From Streptomyces sp. JHA26 (GTDB lineage: Bacteria > Actinomycetota > Actinomycetes > Streptomycetales > Streptomycetaceae): 64,000 nucleotides of DNA. The position numbers and the translations under genes were made by a program. The notes under the pieces were generated by a model. The model did not search any database, was not told the DNA's origin, and worked only from the letters and a program-made list of their open reading frames with translations. Position 1 is the stretch's first letter. Each line of letters begins with the position of its first letter. The stretch lies in NCBI RefSeq assembly GCF_002005565.1, contig NZ_BDJC01000026.1, positions 1-64,000 on the forward strand, written 5' to 3'. Positions 35,745-43,393 of the stretch are shown here, one piece after another.

Positions 35745-36128
35745 GTGACCAGCCACGTGCCGAACGAAGCCCGCGTCGTCCCCCTGCGTCCGCCGGCCGC
35801 GCGCCCCCAGGACCGCCCCGCCGTCAGAGAGCCCCTGTGGCGCGACCTGGTCGGTGACGTCCTGCGGCGCGAGCGCCTGGCCCAGGAACGGACCCTGAAG
35901 GACGTCGCGGAGGCCGCGCGCATCTCGATGCCGTACCTGTCGGAGGTGGAGCGCGGCCGCAAGGAGGCGTCGTCGGAGGTCCTCGCCGCCGCGGCGGGCG
36001 CCCTCGGCATGGGCCTGGCCGACCTGCTGGCGCGGGCCCAGGGCGAGCTGGTCCGCGTCACCGCGCGGCACATCGGCGCCGGCCGCGGCCCCGGTGCCCG
36101 GTACGACGGAATGTGCCTGGCCGCCTGA
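35745..36128 (+). CDS. popR: PopR, XRE-family activator of the clpP3-clpP4 operon
   Basis: About 127 residues. A helix-turn-helix (RERLAQERTLKDVAEAARISMPYLSEVERGRKEASSEVLAAAAGAL, read around SMPYLSEVERGR) like that of ClgR. The protein ends in CLAA; in S. lividans the two C-terminal alanines of PopR are needed for its ClpP1-dependent degradation. Start could be GTG 35739 or GTG 35745; the latter lies 6 bases past TAGGCT (35733-35738), so the mRNA may be leaderless. It is convergent with clpP4, across a 14-bp-stem terminator, and its predicted box lies upstream of clpP3. Confidence 0.85.
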   Translation: MTSHVPNEARVVPLRPPAARPQDRPAVREPLWRDLVGDVLRRERLAQERTLKDVAEAARISMPYLSEVERGRKEASSEVLAAAAGALGMGLADLLARAQGELVRVTARHIGAGRGPGARYDGMCLAA

Positions 36129-36137
36129 CGGGACGTT

Positions 36138-36181
36138 CCCGCCCGGCGCCCCGCGACGATCGTCGCCGGGCGCCGGGCGGG
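36138..36181. terminator. Bidirectional hairpin between popR and clpP4
   Basis: A perfect 14-bp stem, CCCGCCCGGCGCCC (36138-36151) with GGGCGCCGGGCGGG (36168-36181), and a 16-base loop that itself contains a dyad. Confidence 0.85.
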
Positions 36182-36200
36182 AGTCCCACACCCTCGCGGC

Positions 36201-36806
36201 TCACACCCTCGCGAGGCGGCGGCAGAGCACCTCGTCGGCCAGCCCGTAGGCCACGGCCTCCTCGGCGGTGAACACCTTGTCGCGGTCCATGTCCGCGCGC
36301 AGCGTCGCCGGATCGTGCCCCGTGTGCCGGGCCAGCACCTCCTCGACCTGGGAGCGGATCCGCACCATCTCCTTGGCCTGCAGGGCCAGATCGGAGACCG
36401 TGCCCTGCCGTCCACCGCTGGCCGGCTGACCGAGCAGCACCCGCGCGTGCTCCAGCACGAACCGTCGCCCGGGGTCCCCGCCGGCCAGCAGCACGGCCGC
36501 CGTGGAGGCCGCCTGCCCGACGCAGAAGGTCGAGATCGGCGCCTGCACGAACGTCATCGTGTCGTAGATCGCCATCAGCGACGTGAACGAGCCGCCGGGG
36601 GAATTGATGTAGACCGCGATCTCGCTCTCCGGGGCCGACGACTCCAGGTGCAGGAGCTGTGCGATGACGACGTTGGCCACGCCGTCGTCGATCTCGGTCC
36701 CCAGGAAGATGATCCGCTCCGACAGCAGCCGGCTGAACACGTCGTAGGACCGCTCGCCCTGCGGGGTGCGCTCGACGACGTTCGGAATCGTGTAGCTCCC
36801 CATCAC
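36201..36806 (-). CDS. clpP4: ClpP-family subunit lacking the catalytic histidine (ClpP4)
   Basis: 201 residues with the ClpP fold: YINSPGGSFTSLMAIYDTM, the nucleophile in VGQAASTAA (S101) and the acid in ADMDRDKVF (about D172). The catalytic histidine, normally in RIMIHQP, is glycine here (RVLLGQPASGG, about residue 126), so the subunit cannot form a triad by itself. It would need to work as a non-catalytic or regulatory partner in a mixed barrel with ClpP3. The gene overlaps clpP3 by 4 bases (ATGA), consistent with coupled synthesis of the two subunits. Confidence 0.87.
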   Translation of the reverse strand: MMGSYTIPNVVERTPQGERSYDVFSRLLSERIIFLGTEIDDGVANVVIAQLLHLESSAPESEIAVYINSPGGSFTSLMAIYDTMTFVQAPISTFCVGQAASTAAVLLAGGDPGRRFVLEHARVLLGQPASGGRQGTVSDLALQAKEMVRIRSQVEEVLARHTGHDPATLRADMDRDKVFTAEEAVAYGLADEVLCRRLARV

Positions 36807-37459
36807 TGCAGCCCCATCCTGCGTCGCGAGGCGGCCGGCCGGACGTCCGCGAGGGACTGGACGACCTGGTCGACCATGCCGTACTCCCTGGCCTCCTCGG
36901 CCGTGAACCAGCGGTCGCGGTCACCGTCCCGGGAGATCGTCTCCGGGCTCTGGCCGGTGTGCTCGGCGGTGATCCGTTCGATGGTCCGCTTGGTGAACTC
37001 CAGGTTGTCCGCCTGGATCTCGATGTCGGCCGTGGTGCCGCCGATGCCCGCCGACGGCTGGTGCATCATGATCCGCGCGTTCGGCAGGGCGTACCGCTTG
37101 CCCGCCGTGCCGACGCTGAGCAGGAACTGCCCCATGCTGGCCGCGAACCCCATGGCGAGCGTCGAGACGTCGTTGGGGATCAGCCGCATCGTGTCGTAGA
37201 TGGCGAGCCCCGCGTGCACGGAGCCGCCGGGGCTGTTGATGTACAGGCTGATGTCGGTGCGCGGGTCCTCCGCCGAGAGGATCAGCAACTGGGCGCAGAC
37301 CCGGTTGGCGGAGACCTCGTCGACCTGTGTGCCCAGCAGCACGATGCGCTGCGCGAGCAGCTGCGCGGCCAGGTGGTCGTCGAACCGGGTGGGGAGGGTG
37401 TCGCCCTCCTCCGCCCGGGGCTGCGTGACCGGCGCCGGGCCGGTGATGAGTGGAGACAT
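36803..37459 (-). CDS. clpP3: ATP-dependent Clp protease proteolytic subunit (ClpP3)
   Basis: 218 residues with an intact triad: S108 in GFAASMGQ, H133 in RIMMHQPSAG and D177 in SRDGDRDRW. It has a longer N-terminal extension (MSPLITGPAPVTQPRAEEGD) than ClpP1/ClpP2, as is usual for this paralogue. First gene of the clpP3-clpP4 operon. A perfect PopR box lies about 100 bases upstream, so expression should depend on PopR and respond to the state of ClpP1/ClpP2. It forms protease barrels with ClpX/ClpC-type unfoldases. Confidence 0.9.
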   Translation of the reverse strand: MSPLITGPAPVTQPRAEEGDTLPTRFDDHLAAQLLAQRIVLLGTQVDEVSANRVCAQLLILSAEDPRTDISLYINSPGGSVHAGLAIYDTMRLIPNDVSTLAMGFAASMGQFLLSVGTAGKRYALPNARIMMHQPSAGIGGTTADIEIQADNLEFTKRTIERITAEHTGQSPETISRDGDRDRWFTAEEAREYGMVDQVVQSLADVRPAASRRRMGLQ

Positions 37460-37554
37460 CGGCGCTCCTCGTCGAGTCGTCGGGGAAGTCGTGGGCGGCT
37501 GGTGCGCCGCGGTTCCTCCACTCTCGGTGGGGGACCGGTCCCCGCGGGGATTTC

Positions 37555-37592
37555 TCTGCCCGCGGCAGATTCGCCGTGAGCAGAGCGCTCAC
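37555..37592. promoter_or_regulatory. PopR box and adjacent dyad upstream of clpP3
   Basis: TCTGCC-CGC-GGCAGA at 37555-37569 is a perfect copy of the palindrome reported for PopR in S. lividans. A second dyad, GTGAGC-N5-GCTCAC, lies at 37576-37592. Confidence 0.8.
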
Positions 37593-37693
37593 CCGTCCCG
37601 GCGGGAGATTCCGGCGCCGCGACCGATGAGTTCCCCGGTCCGCGCCGGTCGACAGTGGTGACCGCGTTCCGCGCCCGCACCCGGGAGGTACTC

Positions 37694-38176
37694 ATGACCA
37701 CCGACGGCTTCACCACGTGTCTGTGGTTCGACGGCCAGGCGGAAGAGGCCGCCGACTTCTACGTCTCGGTCTTCGAGGGATCGAGCATCGGTGCCGTCAC
37801 CCGCTATCCCGAGGGCGCCCCCGGCTCCGCCGGCGCCGTCCTGACGGTCGACTTCACGGCCAACGGACAGAAGTTCGTCGCCCTCAACGGCGGGCCCCAG
37901 TTCACGTTCAACGAGGCGGTCTCCTTCCAGGTCATGTGCGAGAGCCAGGAGGAGGTCGACCACTACTGGGCCAGGCTCGTCGAGGGCGGCGGCGAACACG
38001 GCCCCTGCGGCTGGCTCAAGGACCGGTACGGGGTGTCGTGGCAGGTCGTGCCGGTCCGGATCGGGGAGATGTTCCGCGACCCGGACCCGGCCAGGGCCGC
38101 CCGTGCCTTCAAGGCGATGATGTCGATGGGCAGGCTCGACATCGCCGAGCTGGAGAAGGCGTACGCGGAGCAGTGA
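37694..38176 (+). CDS. VOC-superfamily protein, PhnB/3-demethylubiquinone methyltransferase-like
   Basis: 160 residues. N-terminus FTTCLWFDGQAEEAADFYVSVFEGSSIGAVTRYPEG is the family start; VALNGGPQFTFNEAVSFQVMCESQEEVDHYW and KDRYGVSWQVVPVRIGEMF follow. The fold dimerises like glyoxalases; no metal triad is evident, so function is unknown. ATG 37694 has GGGAGG upstream (37682). It stands alone between the clpP promoter region and the RNase H gene. Confidence 0.83.
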   Translation: MTTDGFTTCLWFDGQAEEAADFYVSVFEGSSIGAVTRYPEGAPGSAGAVLTVDFTANGQKFVALNGGPQFTFNEAVSFQVMCESQEEVDHYWARLVEGGGEHGPCGWLKDRYGVSWQVVPVRIGEMFRDPDPARAARAFKAMMSMGRLDIAELEKAYAEQ

Positions 38177-38464
38177 GGCACCCGCCGCCGTGCCCGGCGC
38201 GGCGGCCCGCGCCCGGCCCGTCCCGGGACCGCGACGCCCGGTGCGCGGGACCGGGCCGTGATGCCCGACGTGAGGGAACGGACCCTTCCCGCGCCTCGGG
38301 CCCGTGGACACCCCGTTCGGCCGCTCCGCGCCGCCCGGCGGCCTGCAGGGCGCGGACCCCTCCGTGATCGACGCCACGAGGACCCCGGGGGGAGATACCG
38401 AACCTCGGGCCCGTCTCCCGAGGCCCGTCCGGGCGCCCGGACGGGCCATGGCATGATCGGGGCC

Positions 38465-39154
38465 ATGCGTGAACGTGTGGTGGCCGCGTGCGACGGGGCT
38501 TCGAAGGGAAACCCGGGTCCGGCTGGCTGGGCCTGGGTGGTGGCCGACGCGTCGGAGGCCCCGGCCCGCTGGGAGGCGGGACCGCTCGGCCGGGCCACCA
38601 ACAACGTCGCCGAACTCACCGCGCTGGAGAGGCTGCTGGCGTCGACCGACCCGGACGTGCCGCTGGAGGTCCGCATGGACTCCCAGTACGCCATGAAGGC
38701 CGTCACCACCTGGTTGCCCGGCTGGAAGCGCAACGGCTGGAAGACCGCCGCCGGCAAGCCGGTCGCCAACCAGGAACTGGTCGTGCGCATCGACGAGCTG
38801 CTGGACGGCCGCTCGGTCGAGTTCCGCTACGTGCCCGCCCACCAGGTCGACGGCGACCGGCTCAACGACTTCGCCGACCGCGCCGCCAGCCAGGCGGCCA
38901 CCGTCCAGGAGCCCGCGGGCAGCGGCCTCGGTTCCCCCGAGCCGCCGCCCGCGCCGGCCGTCCCGGCGGCGAGGAAGGCACCGCGTCGCGGGCCGGGTAC
39001 GGCCCGCAAGGGCGGTGGTGCCTCCGCGCGCACCATCAAGGCGAAGTTCCCCGGGCGCTGCGTGTGCGGCCGTTCGTACGCCGCCGGGGAGTCGATCGCC
39101 AAGAACGACCAGGGCTGGGGTCACCCGGAGTGCCGCACGGCGGCGGCCGGGTAG
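38465..39154 (+). CDS. Ribonuclease H-domain protein with C-terminal zinc-like knuckle
   Basis: 229 residues. RNase H fold near the N-terminus: CDGASKGNPGPAGW (first Asp), NNVAELTALE (Glu), RMDSQYAMKA (Asp), HQVDGDRLNDFADRAA (last Asp), all present. After a Pro/Ala-rich linker a C-terminal unit with CVCGRSYAAGESI and HPEC could bind zinc. Would cut RNA in RNA/DNA hybrids. Start is probably ATG 38465; ATG 38453 is in frame four codons upstream. Confidence 0.87.
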   Translation: MRERVVAACDGASKGNPGPAGWAWVVADASEAPARWEAGPLGRATNNVAELTALERLLASTDPDVPLEVRMDSQYAMKAVTTWLPGWKRNGWKTAAGKPVANQELVVRIDELLDGRSVEFRYVPAHQVDGDRLNDFADRAASQAATVQEPAGSGLGSPEPPPAPAVPAARKAPRRGPGTARKGGGASARTIKAKFPGRCVCGRSYAAGESIAKNDQGWGHPECRTAAAG

Positions 39155-39173
39155 CCCCGGCCGGACGCGCGGC

Positions 39174-39626
39174 TCACCCGACGGTGCCGCGCCAGCCGCC
39201 GGTCTCCCGGCCGCGTTCCTCGATGAACCGCTTGAACCGCTCCAGGTCGCCCTTGGTCTGGCGCTGCACGACCCCGAGCTTGTCACCGACCTTCTCGACG
39301 AGGCCTTCCGGCTGGAACTCCATCCGGAGCATCACCCGGGTGCGGTCGTCGTCCAGGCGGTGGAAGGTGACCGCACCGGCCTGCCGGGCCTCGCCGGACA
39401 CCGTGGTCCACGCGACCCGTTCGTCCGGTACCTGCTCGGTGATCTCCGCATCGAACTCCCGGCGGACGCCGTCCACGCTCGTCACCCAGTGGGTGAGGGT
39501 GTCACCGCGCTGTTCGATGCGCTCCACCCCGCTCATGAACTCGGGGAACGATTCGAACTGGGTCCACTGGTTGTAGGCGGTGTGGACCGGGACGTGGACC
39601 TCGATGGTCTCCTCGACCTGCGACAC
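39174..39626 (-). CDS. SRPBCC/cyclase-dehydrase-like protein
   Basis: 150 residues of the START-like helix-grip fold: MSQVEETIEVHVPVHTAYNQWTQFESFPEFMSGV and RVAWTTVSGEARQAGAVTFHRL, VMLRMEFQPEGLVEK. It binds a hydrophobic ligand; function in stress or lipid handling is unknown. A SigB-type promoter lies upstream on the minus strand (39668-39692). Convergent with the RNase H gene. Confidence 0.8.
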   Translation of the reverse strand: MSQVEETIEVHVPVHTAYNQWTQFESFPEFMSGVERIEQRGDTLTHWVTSVDGVRREFDAEITEQVPDERVAWTTVSGEARQAGAVTFHRLDDDRTRVMLRMEFQPEGLVEKVGDKLGVVQRQTKGDLERFKRFIEERGRETGGWRGTVG

Positions 39627-39667
39627 GCTGTGTCTCCTCCTTCGGTTCGTCGGACGGAACCGCGCGG

Positions 39668-39692
39668 GTACCCGGCGGCCGCCCGGCGAACC
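39668..39692 (-). promoter_or_regulatory. Putative SigB-family promoter of the SRPBCC gene
   Basis: On the minus strand GGTT (39692-39689), 15 bases, GGGTAC (39673-39668), with the start codon about 40 bases downstream. The best -35 match among the sites found here. Confidence 0.5.
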
Positions 39693-39748
39693 CCCCGGTT
39701 GCGGGACCCGCGGGCCGGTGCGGGCGCCGCGGGTGACAGACTGACGGC

Positions 39749-40732
39749 ATGGAAGAGCGCACTTTCGACAGGTCGGACCAGCACGCGTCGGTGATCGGCC
39801 TCGGCACCTGGCAACTGGGAGCCGACTGGGGAGACGTCGACGACAAGGAGGCCCTCGCGGTACTGGAGGCGGCGGCCGAATCGGGCGTGACCTTCTTCGA
39901 CACCGCGGACGTCTACGGCGACGGCCGCAGCGAGGAGACCATCGCGGCCTTCCTGCGCGGCAGGCCGGATCTGCACGTGCTGGTCGCCACGAAGATGGGC
40001 CGGCGCGTCGAGCAGATCCCGCAGAACTACGTCCTCGACAACTTCCGGGAGTGGAACGACCGTTCCCGGCGCAACCTCGGCGTCGACGTCCTGGACCTGG
40101 TCCAGCTGCACTGCCCGCCGACCCCGGTCTACTCCTCCGACGAGGTGTTCGACGCCCTGGACACCCTCGTCGAGGAGGAGCGCGTCAAGGCGTACGGCGT
40201 CAGCGTCGAGACCTGCCAGGAGGCACTGACCGCCATCGCCCGGCCGAACGTGGCGAGCGTGCAGATCATCCTGAACCCGTTCCGGATGAAGCCCCTGCGC
40301 GAGGTCCTGCCGGCCGCCCGGGAGGCCGGCGTGGGCATCATCGCCCGGGTGCCGCTCGCCTCCGGCCTGCTGTCCGGCAAGTACACCAAGGACACGGTCT
40401 TCGCCGCGAACGACCACCGCAACTTCAACCGCCACGGCGAGGCGTTCGACCAGGGCGAGACCTTCTCCGGCGTCGACTTCGCCACCGGCGTGGAGGCCGC
40501 CGCCGAGTTCGCCGCCCTCGCCCCCGAGGGGTACACCCCGGCCCAGCTGGCGCTGCGCTGGATCGTCCAGCAGCCCGGCGTGACCACCGTGATCCCCGGC
40601 GCCCGCTCGCCCGAGCAGGCCCGCGCCAACACGGACGCCGCCCGGCTGCCGGAGCTGACCGACGACACGCTCACGGCGATCCGCGACCTCTACGACCGCC
40701 GGATCAGGGAGCAGGTCGAAGGCCGCTGGTAG
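39749..40732 (+). CDS. Aldo/keto reductase
   Basis: 327 residues. ASVIGLGTWQLGADWGDVDDKEALAVLEAAAESGVTFFDTADVYGDGRSEE gives the start and the Asp/Tyr of the tetrad, LVATKMGRR the lysine, and LQLHCPP the histidine. The C-terminus (VIPGARSPEQARANTDAARLPEL) is the NADPH end. Resembles general stress AKRs of the YhdN/IolS type. Start ATG 39749. Third AKR of the window. Confidence 0.88.
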   Translation: MEERTFDRSDQHASVIGLGTWQLGADWGDVDDKEALAVLEAAAESGVTFFDTADVYGDGRSEETIAAFLRGRPDLHVLVATKMGRRVEQIPQNYVLDNFREWNDRSRRNLGVDVLDLVQLHCPPTPVYSSDEVFDALDTLVEEERVKAYGVSVETCQEALTAIARPNVASVQIILNPFRMKPLREVLPAAREAGVGIIARVPLASGLLSGKYTKDTVFAANDHRNFNRHGEAFDQGETFSGVDFATGVEAAAEFAALAPEGYTPAQLALRWIVQQPGVTTVIPGARSPEQARANTDAARLPELTDDTLTAIRDLYDRRIREQVEGRW

Positions 40733-40771
40733 CCCGTTCCGGCGGCCGCACGCCGCCCCTCACCGCACCGC

Positions 40772-41119
40772 TCACGGCACCAGGAGCAGCTGTCGTTCCC
40801 GCTCCTGGTCGCCGGAAGAGGCGCCCTCGTCCCGCGTCGAGAAGGCGCCGCTCAGTGTCCTGCTCGCGGCCTCGACGGCCTGCGGGGTGCCCTGCACGGT
40901 GACCGTCACGGGCGCCGACAGCCCGGCGCCCGCCCGGGGCGGTGCCGCGTCCGCCTCCGGGGAGGGCGGGGAGCTGAAGGTCGCGGTGCGGACCGTCGCC
41001 CGCTCGTCGGCCGGCAGATCGTCGGGCGCCCCGAAGACACCCTCCAGGGCGCGGACGACCGCCCGCGCGTCGTCGATGCCGCCCCCGCTGAGCGTCAGGG
41101 TGAGCTGAGTGTCGGGCAT
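40772..41119 (-). CDS. Conserved hypothetical protein, 115 aa
   Basis: 115 residues. MPDTQLTLTLSGGGIDDARAVVRALEGVFGAP, then a Pro/Ala-rich linker, then VTVTVQGTPQAVEAASRTLSGAF. The two parts look like beta-alpha units that might be divergent halves of one small domain, joined by a flexible spacer. No membrane span, no signal. The ATG has GGAGGATGA upstream. Function unknown. Confidence 0.65.
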   Translation of the reverse strand: MPDTQLTLTLSGGGIDDARAVVRALEGVFGAPDDLPADERATVRTATFSSPPSPEADAAPPRAGAGLSAPVTVTVQGTPQAVEAASRTLSGAFSTRDEGASSGDQERERQLLLVP

Positions 41120-41269
41120 CCTTCGTCATCCTCCTCGGCCTCGGTGTGGGTCCCGCCCGTGTAACCGCCCCCCGATCGCCCAAACCGGGCGCCGCCGACG
41201 ACACGGTGTCTGACCGCGGGGAACCCGGGAAGAGGGAAGGGGATCCGGACTGCGGCGACGGGAGGAACA

Positions 41270-41779
41270 GTGGCGGACACGGATGCGGACACGACGGGGG
41301 ACCCGGACCGGCGCAAGGGGCGCGACGAGACGGAGGACGAGCGCGCGGACCGGATGTGGACGGAGCTGATCCAGGAGGTCCGCGTCGCGCAGATGGGCGT
41401 GCAGATCCTCTTCGGCTTCCTGCTCACCGTCGTGTTCACCCCGAAGTACGACGACCTGTCGGACACGGACCGGACGATCTACCTGGTGACGGTCGTCCTC
41501 GGGGCCGTGACCACCGGCGCCCTGATCGGGCCGGTGTCCCTGCACCGCCTCGTCTCCGGGCGGCGCGTGAAACCCCATGCGGTGCGGTGGGCCTCCCGGC
41601 TGACCCTGCTCGGGCTGGTGCTGCTGCTGGCCACCACGACCGCCTCGCTCCTGCTGATCCTGCGTGTCGCGACCCACGACGGTTTCGTTCCCTACCTGGT
41701 CGCCGGCGTGGTGCTGTGGTACCTGCTGTGCTGGTTCGGGATCCCCCTGTGGACCCGGTACCGCCACGCCTCACGCTGA
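41270..41779 (+). CDS. DUF6328-family membrane protein
   Basis: 169 residues. Acidic/basic N-terminus, then RMWTELIQEVRVAQMGVQILFGFLLTVVFTP and three further spans, ending in YLVAGVVLWYLLCWFGIPLWTRYRH. The pattern fits the DUF6328 small membrane proteins of streptomycetes. The start is a GTG preceded by GGAGGAACA. No partner gene is adjacent. Confidence 0.75.
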   Translation: MADTDADTTGDPDRRKGRDETEDERADRMWTELIQEVRVAQMGVQILFGFLLTVVFTPKYDDLSDTDRTIYLVTVVLGAVTTGALIGPVSLHRLVSGRRVKPHAVRWASRLTLLGLVLLLATTTASLLLILRVATHDGFVPYLVAGVVLWYLLCWFGIPLWTRYRHASR

Positions 41780-41830
41780 CGGCGCGGCCCTCTGCCGGGG
41801 AGCCGCGCCGAGGGGGTGTGCCGCGTCCGC

Positions 41831-42256
41831 TCAGCCGTCGGCCATGAGGTCCGCCAGGAAGTCGTCGACGTGCACCTCTTCCTCGCCCGGCCGGACCACC
41901 GCGTGGGTCTCGCGCAGGAACGCGGCCACCGCCGCCGCCCACAGGAAGACCACGGCGCGGTGGCGTTCCCCGTCGGGCCGGTGGTCGCCGAGGAACTCCA
42001 TGCGCAGCTCCTCCCACAGGCCCCGCGACTCGGGCCGCAGCCGGACGTCGCCCACGCCGACCGGGCGGACGAGCCCCTCGCCCACCATCTCCCGGTCCAG
42101 CGTCCAGCGGGCCAGCACACGGCCGTCGTGGCTGAACACCACGGTGAGCGCGAACGGGTCCGCCCGGTCGTAGCTCAGGTGGGCGAGCACCGGGAAACGG
42201 TCGGCTTCACCCGTCTGGAGCTGCACGACCAGGGACTTGTGCACGAGGGACTTCAC
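41831..42256 (-). CDS. ssgC: SsgA-like (SALP) cell-division/sporulation protein, SsgC
   Basis: 141 residues matching the SALP family: VVQLQTGEADRFPVLAHLSYDRADPFALTVVF, RWTLDREMVGEGLVRPVGVGDVRLRP and VFLWAAAVAAFLRETHAVVRPGEEEVHVDDFLADLM. SALPs control septation and cell-wall events during sporulation. The position between the sigL/clpP locus and the distal wblH agrees, from recall, with ssgC (SCO7289). The GTG at 42256 has GGAGG 9 bases upstream. An in-frame extension to 42436 is not conserved. Confidence 0.85.
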   Translation of the reverse strand: MKSLVHKSLVVQLQTGEADRFPVLAHLSYDRADPFALTVVFSHDGRVLARWTLDREMVGEGLVRPVGVGDVRLRPESRGLWEELRMEFLGDHRPDGERHRAVVFLWAAAVAAFLRETHAVVRPGEEEVHVDDFLADLMADG

Positions 42257-42356
42257 GGCAGGTGCCTCCGGGAGAACAGACGTAGGGCCCTCTAGTACCC
42301 CGATCCTCCGCAAGATGCTCCGGCAACCGGGTGATTCCCTCGTCGGCTCCTTCTCG

Positions 42357-43331
42357 TCAGGAGCCCAGGGCGTCGCGCAGGGCCGGCAGCAGGGTCTTCT
42401 CCGACCAGTCCAGGAACGCCGGCTGGGACTCGCCACCGATCTGCACCAGGGCGATCTCGGTGAACCCGGCCTCCGCGTACGGGCGTACGGCCTCGACGAA
42501 GGCGTCGGGGTCGTCGCCGCAGGGGATCGACTCCGCGACGTCCTCGGGGGTGACGAACTGGGTCGCCGCCGCGAACGAATCCGGATGCGGCAGCTCGGAG
42601 TTGACCTTCCAGCCGCTGCCGAACCAGCGGAACTGGGCGTGGGCGCGCTCGATCGCCGCGTCCCGGTCCGGGTCGTAGCAGACCGGCAGCTGGCCGACGC
42701 GCGGCTTGCCCCGGCCGCCGTGCCGGTCGAACGCCTCCAGCAGATCCGGCCTGGGCTCCGTGGCGATCACCAGGTCGGCGTGCTCGCCCGCCAGCTTGCA
42801 GGAGCGCTCCCCGGAGACGGCGACGCCGATGGGCGGCGGGCTGTCCGGCAGGTCCCACAGCCGGGCCGACTCGACGTCGAAGTGCGTGCCGTGGTGGGTG
42901 ACGTGGCCGCCCTCGAAGAGCGCCTTGATGATCTCCAGGGCCTCCGCGAACATCTCGTGGCGCACGTCGACGGACGGCCAGCCGCCGCCCACCACGTGCT
43001 CGTTGAGGTTCTCGCCCGAGCCGAGCCCCAGCCGGAACCGGCCCTCGGACAGCAGTTGCATCGTCGCCGCCTTCTGCGCCACGACCGCGGGGTGGTAGCG
43101 GAACGTCGGGCACGTCACGTACGTCATCAGCGGGATGCGGGACGTCGCCTGCGCCGCGGCGCCCAGCACACTCCACGCGTACGGCGAGTGCCCCTGCGAG
43201 CGCAGCCACGGGAAGTAGTGGTCCGAGGTCACCGAGAAGTCGAAGCCCGCCTGCTCGGCCCGCACCACGTGGTCGACGAGCTCACGGGGACCGGCCTGCT
43301 CGGTCATCATCGTGTATCCGATTTGCACCAT
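42357..43331 (-). CDS. LLM-class F420-dependent oxidoreductase
   Basis: 324 residues. Luciferase-like TIM-barrel: MVQIGYTMMTEQAGPRELVDHVVRAEQAGFDF, SDHYFPWLRSQGHSPYAWSVLGAAAQAT, the flavin/F420 region LGLGSGENLNEHVVGGGWP and IGVAVSGERSCKLAGEHAD. Closest to the TIGR03557-type group of F420-dependent enzymes. The substrate is not predictable. Start ATG 43331; 62 bases from the end of the pseudokinase gene. Confidence 0.86.
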   Translation of the reverse strand: MVQIGYTMMTEQAGPRELVDHVVRAEQAGFDFSVTSDHYFPWLRSQGHSPYAWSVLGAAAQATSRIPLMTYVTCPTFRYHPAVVAQKAATMQLLSEGRFRLGLGSGENLNEHVVGGGWPSVDVRHEMFAEALEIIKALFEGGHVTHHGTHFDVESARLWDLPDSPPPIGVAVSGERSCKLAGEHADLVIATEPRPDLLEAFDRHGGRGKPRVGQLPVCYDPDRDAAIERAHAQFRWFGSGWKVNSELPHPDSFAAATQFVTPEDVAESIPCGDDPDAFVEAVRPYAEAGFTEIALVQIGGESQPAFLDWSEKTLLPALRDALGS

Positions 43332-43393
43332 GCGGGGCGAGTCCCCGCCTGCGCGGCACGAAAACGGACGCGTGCCGGGGGCCGGGGCCCGGG

